Assembly (NCBI RefSeq): GCF_024436065.1
Contig: NZ_JANFNS010000003.1
Coordinates: forward strand, 372,001-436,000
Source of the DNA: Saccharibacillus sp. JS10
Lineage (GTDB): Bacteria > Bacillota > Bacilli > Paenibacillales > Paenibacillaceae
Length of the DNA stretch: 64,000 nucleotides
Direction of reading: 5' to 3'
This document shows positions 60,401 to 64,000 of this stretch, in pieces. Made by a program: the position numbers and the translations under genes. A model generated the notes under the pieces. The model saw only the letters and a list, made by a program, of their open reading frames with translations. It ran no database searches and was not told the origin of the DNA. Numbering within the stretch: position 1 is the first letter of the stretch; each line of letters opens with the position of its first letter.

Positions 60401-60553
60401 TTTATTTCGATCGGAACGCTCGAAGAACGAATCGACGATATGCTGGAAAGCAAGCAACAGCTTAGCGATAGCGTTATTGCAGGTTCCGAAGGTTGGATTA
60501 CCGAACTCTCGGATAGCGCGCTGCGCGATCTGTTCACCTTGCGGCAAGGCTAA
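57401..60553 (+). CDS. ywqA: SNF2-family DNA-dependent ATPase (YwqA-like)
   Basis: This 1050-residue protein has an N-terminal accessory half (about 1-500) found in bacterial SNF2 proteins and a C-terminal motor: DDMGLGKT, ICPTSLLGNW, LDEAQTIKN, LTGTPIENRLSELWS, LRRKKKD, CLIFTQY, and the last motifs SLKAGGVGLNLTAAN and QATDRAYRMGQ. It should translocate on double-stranded DNA to remodel or repair it with the SWIM partner. A Gly/Ala/Pro-rich loop of about 40 residues sits between motifs I and Ia. The coding sequence is GC-rich compared with nearby genes. Translation is coupled to the SWIM gene. Confidence 0.93.
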   Translation: MNAVMETVTVHAVLSEYGDALIYGSKPTYGSMPGLYFKQLLFARHEESFYGTSLEIQQSGELELVVLPAEMVLSFFAEQSRLRSIHWNFEGDAQLLIRHAPALAASIAKRAYKPDFGAYRSGKLQWKWDRHALKEREYVSILAALDRGKLQGTNAEAEALETRKQQSQEEAYEEAMFGGRDADEVAAEENFLKGLREAYSAAVFQRRYGSEQAALDLRREHPRLFDRGASAAGLDEDAWLIAVGWREDTMPFRPVVRFLEPNEESADWRLELALQDKKDETSLTPITLSDTGEAAGKWNKLWDKHVRERSAEWLKSLRTGLPTSRVAASTDILGRGMNGPSAWQFLTKDSPRLLDNGWRVLLPAWWQAASKKKPKLKARVNEEEGEGKKGGKSVFGLDSVLNFDWRIAIGDAEFSEEEYMELAARNERLVQFRGEWVALDPALLTQISRAMNGLDKRSGLSFQDIIQLQLLKKEEQDGEDADHARAELEARLEIEVQLSGHLSALIDQLSQKEAWPEIAIPRGLRAELRNYQREGFGWLAFLRRLGLGACLADDMGLGKTVQLISYLLHVKESRAEAHAAGQPLRGGVPGGGSAANAPAWLPKDDGIIRPGSYPLEASLIICPTSLLGNWQKEIARFAPDLRVMLHYGSNRRTGESFAAAASDADVVLTSYATSALDQDLLRGFDWLTICLDEAQTIKNAQTKQSTAIRSFRALHKIALTGTPIENRLSELWSIYDFMVPGYLGGPKSFQERFANPIEKEQNEEKIGELQKLVKPFMLRRKKKDPNIQLDLPEKNEMKTYIHLTPEQSVLYEQVVKQLLKEMPQLEGMKRKGAILSALTQLKRLCDHPALTAGESAEPDDQPDLDTLIEQSAKLSRLVAMVKELRAEGERCLIFTQYIGMGEMMQRVLSEELGENVLYLNGSTPRTVRERMIEQFQEKQQPVGETTAVFILSLKAGGVGLNLTAANHVFHVDRWWNPAVENQATDRAYRMGQTKDVQVHKFISIGTLEERIDDMLESKQQLSDSVIAGSEGWITELSDSALRDLFTLRQG

Positions 60554-60604
60554 CGCTCAGCGGGTTACCCGTAAAACGGATATATTGATAAAAGGAGCTT
60601 GACG

Positions 60605-61042
60605 ATGACCGCTAACGAACAAAGTTCTCCATTAATTAAAGCTTACGAAATTCCGGAACCCGAAGAATATATCGAACTTCGCGTCGCGGGCGGGATGAGC
60701 ACTCGTACACTCGAAGCCGCGCAAAATGGGCTGCCCAATTCTCTGTTTTGCGTGACATTGCGCCAAGACGGTAAACTGGTCGGGATGGGTCGCGTAATCG
60801 GCGACGGTGGCTGCGCCTATATCATCTCAGATATTGTGGTTCATCCATCGGTGCAGCGCCGGGGTCTAGGCAAAATCATCATGACCGAAATCGAAACGTA
60901 TTTGGATGCCAACGTCCCGGTCGGTTCGTTCGTCAGTCTGATTGCCGATACGCCAGCCGATCATCTGTATCGACAATTCGGATTTATCGAGACGGCTCCG
61001 GCTTCGATCGGGATGTACCGTCCAAGCCGTCCTCGTACTTAA
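60605..61042 (+). CDS. GNAT N-acetyltransferase
   Basis: This 145-residue acetyltransferase has VVHPSVQRRGLGKIIMTEIE (acetyl-CoA loop) and a late YRQFGFIET strand. YELRVAGGM-type starts (YIELRVAGGMS) are typical of small aminoglycoside-like or antibiotic-like GNATs; the substrate is unknown. ATG 60605 lies 7 nt after AAGGAG; a TTG 6 nt upstream is in frame. It follows the SNF2 gene by 51 bp. Confidence 0.88.
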   Translation: MTANEQSSPLIKAYEIPEPEEYIELRVAGGMSTRTLEAAQNGLPNSLFCVTLRQDGKLVGMGRVIGDGGCAYIISDIVVHPSVQRRGLGKIIMTEIETYLDANVPVGSFVSLIADTPADHLYRQFGFIETAPASIGMYRPSRPRT

Positions 61043-61070
61043 TTATTAATTTGCTCTAAAATTTAAACTT

Positions 61071-61124
61071 AAAAAGGTCTGATCAAAGGATAGTTCACAC
61101 TTGTCCTTTGGTCAGACCTTTTTT
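61071..61124. terminator. Bidirectional terminator
   Basis: AAAAAGGTCTGA-CAAAGGA / TCCTTTG-TCAGACCTTTTTT is a long stem between convergent genes. Confidence 0.9.
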
Positions 61125-61156
61125 GCATTAAGATAAATTCTATTTAAGAGTAGTTC

Positions 61157-61602
61157 TTAATTCTTATAGCAAGTTTCGTAATAAGATTTTAGATTGAGGA
61201 CTACACTTCTACAAGCAGCCCCGTTTTCATCATAAATTTCTTCAAATACGTTTAAACTTTTAGATCTGTTGTTCCCTTCTCCAGCCGATTCGTTTTTGAT
61301 ATCGAGTATTTCGTTATTTTTCCATTTTATTTCTACAATATCTTTGCCCGTAGAATGATAAACAATTTTGGTTTGTCCAGTTTTAGCAAAACTCACTTCA
61401 ACGAAAATTTCTGCATGCCCGGTAGCTCCCCCAACCGGTTTCCAGTAAACACGTGCTGTTTGATTTTTGTCCGGTGATTCAACAGATTCGGTTAAAGGTT
61501 CTGCTTTTGCCAGAGAACCGAACGTATAGGTATATCGATTAACTACAAAAAATAAGCTTAATACGACTAAAATGATAGCGACGATCTTATATTTTTTTTC
61601 AT
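61157..61602 (-). pseudogene. DUF5412-like membrane-anchored protein, frameshifted at a poly-A tract
   Basis: The C-terminal 79 residues (from a GTG at 61396) look like a fragment, but the same frame continues upstream through RVYWKPVGGATGHAEIF and a membrane segment YKIVAIILVVLSLFFVV with no start codon. The only ATG with a good ribosome site (AAGGA, 7 nt) is at 61602, in another frame, followed by eight A (61592-61599 as T). One extra A would join them into a protein of about 148 residues with an N-terminal anchor. IVEIKWKNNEILDIKNE and the VYWK-GGAT pattern suggest DUF5412. It may be a sequencing error, slippage-expressed, phase-variable or inactive. Confidence 0.6.
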
Positions 61603-61790
61603 TTCTCCATCCTTTCAGTCTCGATAGAACCTGGAAGCAAAACTCGAAATAAGTCTCTCCGTAATGAACTCGTTTCTATCCAATAGATGATTTGCTTTTA
61701 AACAATTAAACGTCTGATTTTCACCTCTAGTTACGCATGAATTTATATAATTGAATAAAATGATTTCCTCAAAGCTTTTTATGAAAATTT

Positions 61791-61825
61791 AAAAAGCTAC
61801 TGCCTGATTACAGACAGTAGCTTCA
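61791..61825 (-). terminator. Terminator of the MapP-like gene
   Basis: AAGCTACTG / CAGTAGCTT with a U-run on the minus strand, 15 bp after the stop. Confidence 0.82.
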
Positions 61826-61838
61826 AACCTTCTAACTT

Positions 61839-62678
61839 TTATTGAATTTCCGCCGCTACTCCAAAATGATCCGATACGACAGGACCGTTTTTTCCGTCCA
61901 ATACGACTTCCGATTTCTGCGTATCGATCTCTTGGCTACACAAAATATAATCGATCCGGCGCGGTTCTTTGTTATTTTCCCAGCCGCCGATCGCTTTGAG
62001 AATCGTCGATCCTTCGTCTTTGACTTTAGCCATCGTGTGCAGATCTTGCCAGCCTTTTTGAAGAACGTAATCGTAGCCTTCATCCCGGATTTGCGCGACA
62101 TTGTTCAGATCGCCTAGCAAGAACACCGGATCACCGGAATTTCGCAGCGGCTTAAGCAGTTGCTCCGCGTTATCCCACTGTGGGCGGAACGGTTCTTCTT
62201 CGTCATGCCACCAGCCGCAATGCGCGCTGCACGCCCATACCGGCTTTGACTGTGATTCGTCACTGAACGTTTTGACTGCAAGAAGACGACGCGTTTTGTA
62301 ATTATTATAGTCGCGAAGCTCTGATATATAGCCGTATACCGTATCGGTAATACGTTGTTTGCTTAGTACCGCTACGCCTTCGTCATAACGCCCCTTGTAC
62401 GCGCCATGCGTCGATAGCCATGTCCAGTAATAAGGAGCATCTAACTGTTGAAGTAACAGCAGCGCGTAATTGTCGCTACGGATCACCGTTCCGACTTCTG
62501 TTTCGATATATTTCAACAACGATTCACCTTCTGCGACTTCGGAATCCGCACGTTGGTTCACTTCTTGGAGCGCGATCAGATCGAAATCCCGTTCGTTGAT
62601 AAAAGCGGCTAATTCCGAAATCTTGCGTTCTTGTTCGTCTTCATGCCAAGCATGCGTATTTAATGTGAGTAATTTCAT
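61839..62678 (-). CDS. Endonuclease/exonuclease/phosphatase-family protein, MapP-like
   Basis: This 279-residue metal-dependent enzyme has the EEP fold: LLTLNTHAWHED, LIALQEVNQR (Glu), YDEGVAVLSK, the LGDLNN motif (Asp, Asn) and SDHFGVAAEI (Asp-His) at the end. KGRYDEGVAVLSK and DYNNYKTRRLL resemble maltose-6'-phosphate phosphatase MapP, so a sugar-phosphate phosphatase is more likely than a nuclease; this is inference. ATG 62678 follows TAGGTGGA by 3 nt. It has no signal peptide and stands alone. Confidence 0.85.
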   Translation of the reverse strand: MKLLTLNTHAWHEDEQERKISELAAFINERDFDLIALQEVNQRADSEVAEGESLLKYIETEVGTVIRSDNYALLLLQQLDAPYYWTWLSTHGAYKGRYDEGVAVLSKQRITDTVYGYISELRDYNNYKTRRLLAVKTFSDESQSKPVWACSAHCGWWHDEEEPFRPQWDNAEQLLKPLRNSGDPVFLLGDLNNVAQIRDEGYDYVLQKGWQDLHTMAKVKDEGSTILKAIGGWENNKEPRRIDYILCSQEIDTQKSEVVLDGKNGPVVSDHFGVAAEIQ

Positions 62679-62716
62679 AGGTCCACCTACATTCTTGAAT
62701 TTTGAATTTCCACTGA

Positions 62717-62762
62717 CAAAAAAAAGGGCAAAACCGGCTTTTTCAAGCACCGCTTCGCCCTC
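62717..62762 (-). terminator. Lrp gene terminator
   Basis: AGGGC / GCCCT with an imperfect inner stem and a run of eight U on the minus strand. Confidence 0.6.
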
Positions 62763-62875
62763 TTCAATTCAATGATTCTACAACTTCCATAAGCGACATA
62801 GCAAGCATGTATACAGATCTACTCGTATATTCGATCTGCTCGCTTTTTTGTACGCTTACGCAAAGTCTTCTCTAA

Positions 62876-63337
62876 TTATCGTGTTGATGATTCTTCGGGC
62901 GGCAAAATCGGTCGGTTGATTACTGGCGAAGCCAATACGACAGAAGTTTGTACATTGCCAAAATCCATCAAACAATCGACAAGTTTTTTTAGCCCCTGAG
63001 TTCCGGCTACAGTCGCCTGAAGAAAATGGCTCGCGTTCCCCGTTACGCGATGGCATTCGACGATATCCGTCTCTGCTTGTGCCCATTCTTCAAATTCTTT
63101 TGGCGTGACCCGAAGATCCGTAACCTGCAAGATCAGCCGAGTATCTCTACCCACTGCCGGCGGAGATACACGCGCCGTATATCCTTCGATTACTCCCCGT
63201 TCTTCGAGCCGATGTAACCTTTCCGCTACGCTAGGACGGCTTAAAGCCAATTCCTGTGAAATCGAAGTGATATTCATGCGTGCGTTTTGTTGCAACAAAC
63301 TAAGAATCTTGACATCCAAAGCGTCCAATTTCCCCAT
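62876..63337 (-). CDS. Lrp/AsnC-family regulator
   Basis: This 153-residue protein has an N-terminal HTH (LDALDVKILSLLQQNARMNI, SISQELALSRPSVAERLHRL) and a C-terminal RAM ligand domain (VIEGYTARVSPPAVG, VECHRVTGNASHFLQATV). It is near normal size for the family. The effector amino acid is not predictable. The start is ATG 63337; a GTG directly upstream is also possible. It is 46 bp downstream of the KdpE-like gene on the opposite side of that gene's stop, same strand. Confidence 0.9.
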   Translation of the reverse strand: MGKLDALDVKILSLLQQNARMNITSISQELALSRPSVAERLHRLEERGVIEGYTARVSPPAVGRDTRLILQVTDLRVTPKEFEEWAQAETDIVECHRVTGNASHFLQATVAGTQGLKKLVDCLMDFGNVQTSVVLASPVINRPILPPEESSTR

Positions 63338-63386
63338 CACCCTATTCCGCTTTGCCTTATGAATCTTTGAAACGTTTACTATTATA

Positions 63387-64000
63387 TCATTCTTGAGTCA
63401 AAAAGCGGTATCCGACTCCAGGTTCGGTTATGATGAAACGGGGTTGCGAAGGATCTTCTTCTAACTTTTTGCGCAGATGCCCGATATAAATACGCAAATA
63501 ATGACTATCCCCTTCGTCATGCTGGTTTCCCCATACTTGCTGAAGCAGCTGGCGTTGGGTGACGACCTTGCCCGCATGCGCGGCTAAAGCTTTTAGCAGA
63601 TCATATTCGGTTGGGGTGAGCTTGATCCGCTCTTCGTTCAATTCGACGATTCGCTGCGCCAAATCAATCGTCAACGACCCGCTACGGATAATCGGTTCGT
63701 CGGTCGATTTTGCGCTATGACGAAGCGCCACGCGGATACGCGCGACCAACTCACCCATGCCAAACGGCTTGGTGATATAATCGTCTGCTCCTGCATCGAG
63801 AGCCGTGATCTTGTCTGCTTCTCGATCTTTCGCCGTGAGCACAAGGACAGGGATACCTGACCAATCGCGAATACGCATAAGCACTTCCATTCCTGTCAGA
63901 TCCGGCAAGCCGAGATCCAATACGATCAAATCGGGATGAAAAATCGAAGCTTGCCGAATCCCTTCTTCGCCCGTATCGGCTTCTTGAACGACATATCCGT
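63387..64000 (-). CDS. kdpE: KdpE-like OmpR-family response regulator, 5' end outside window
   Basis: About 204 residues are visible; the start lies beyond base 64000. The receiver keeps the phospho-acceptor LIVLDLGLPD, VLVLTAKD and KPF, and the C-terminal winged helix has LTPTEYDLLKALAAHAGKVV and HYLRIYIGHLRKKLE, matching KdpE regulators of high-affinity K+ uptake. The last residues are FLTQE. KdpD and kdpABC would be expected off the right edge. Other OmpR-type regulators cannot be excluded. Confidence 0.8.
   Translation of the reverse strand, partial: GYVVQEADTGEEGIRQASIFHPDLIVLDLGLPDLTGMEVLMRIRDWSGIPVLVLTAKDREADKITALDAGADDYITKPFGMGELVARIRVALRHSAKSTDEPIIRSGSLTIDLAQRIVELNEERIKLTPTEYDLLKALAAHAGKVVTQRQLLQQVWGNQHDEGDSHYLRIYIGHLRKKLEEDPSQPRFIITEPGVGYRFLTQE

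Noticed and set aside
61157-61396. Free-standing 79-residue protein starting at GTG 61396
   Set aside because: The frame continues upstream through a conserved-looking domain and membrane segment, so this is the tail of a larger, frameshifted gene.
1-64000. rRNA, tRNA, prophage or transposase genes
   Set aside because: No stretch with rRNA or tRNA features and no integrase, transposase or phage structural protein was found on reading all translated frames.

Overview
The window looks like chromosome from a Gram-positive, endospore-former-type Firmicute of the Paenibacillaceae (Paenibacillus/Saccharibacillus-like). The basis is the gene content: bacillithiol deacetylase with YojF, HmoB, OhrR, a YwqB/YwqA-like SWIM-SNF2 pair, YhgE/Pip, a copper-amine-oxidase stalk-domain surface protein, CwlC-type amidase and BrnQ. 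Strong AGGAGG-type ribosome sites and many rho-independent terminators fit this too. Base composition is close to half GC, with local GC-rich stretches. There are no rRNA or tRNA genes, no recognisable transposase or prophage, and no CRISPR array.

Layout. 1-8 kb: chemoreceptor, heme monooxygenase HmoB, a membrane protein, a UvrD-type helicase, then yojF-bshB2. 8-16 kb: a large repeat-bearing surface protein, a DUF445 membrane protein, two poorly known proteins, OhrR and an HD-GYP c-di-GMP phosphodiesterase. 16-25.5 kb: TetR/YhgE, an orphan histidine kinase, a secreted glycoamylase-family enzyme with a LacI-type operator, and a MarR-nitroreductase-monooxygenase operon that reads as quinone/electrophile detoxification. 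25.5-33.8 kb: NlpC/P60 hydrolase, melA with a divergent AraC regulator, a second AraC, pyruvate kinase and an SH3-amidase. 33.8-40.4 kb: hybrid kinase, DEAD-box helicase, DinB, an ArsR regulator with two YdcZ-type transporters, and a SUKH protein. 40.6-44.5 kb: four overlapping genes encoding a D-Ala-D-Ala-type ligase, an alanine/serine racemase, a VanXY-like D,D-peptidase and a VanT-like membrane domain. 44.6-64 kb: AbrB-family membrane protein, SDR, SRPBCC, AraC, GNAT-MocA pair, TetR-MMPL exporter, GntR-brnQ, the SWIM-SNF2 operon, GNAT, a frameshifted DUF5412-like gene, a MapP-like phosphatase, Lrp, and the 3' part of a KdpE-like regulator cut by the window edge.

The two most interesting signals are these. 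First, a family of about 180-bp intergenic elements occurs four times (205-380, 13742-13921, 25538-25717 and, inverted, 28870-29054). Each folds into the same three-helix hairpin. The helices differ between copies but stay paired, while the unpaired internal-loop sequence is nearly invariant. Three copies start within a few bases of a terminator, and the fourth lies at the expected transcription start of the araC gene facing melA. This is the signature of a structured, dispersed RNA or DNA element that I cannot match to a named family. Second, the 40.6-44.5 kb operon holds the parts of a VanC/E/G-type glycopeptide-resistance module, but VanT is split into two genes, the ligase carries D-Ala-type specificity residues, and vanRS is absent.

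Start sites were chosen from ribosome-binding sites and often differ from the longest open frame. All functional calls come from reading the sequence by eye; no database search was run.
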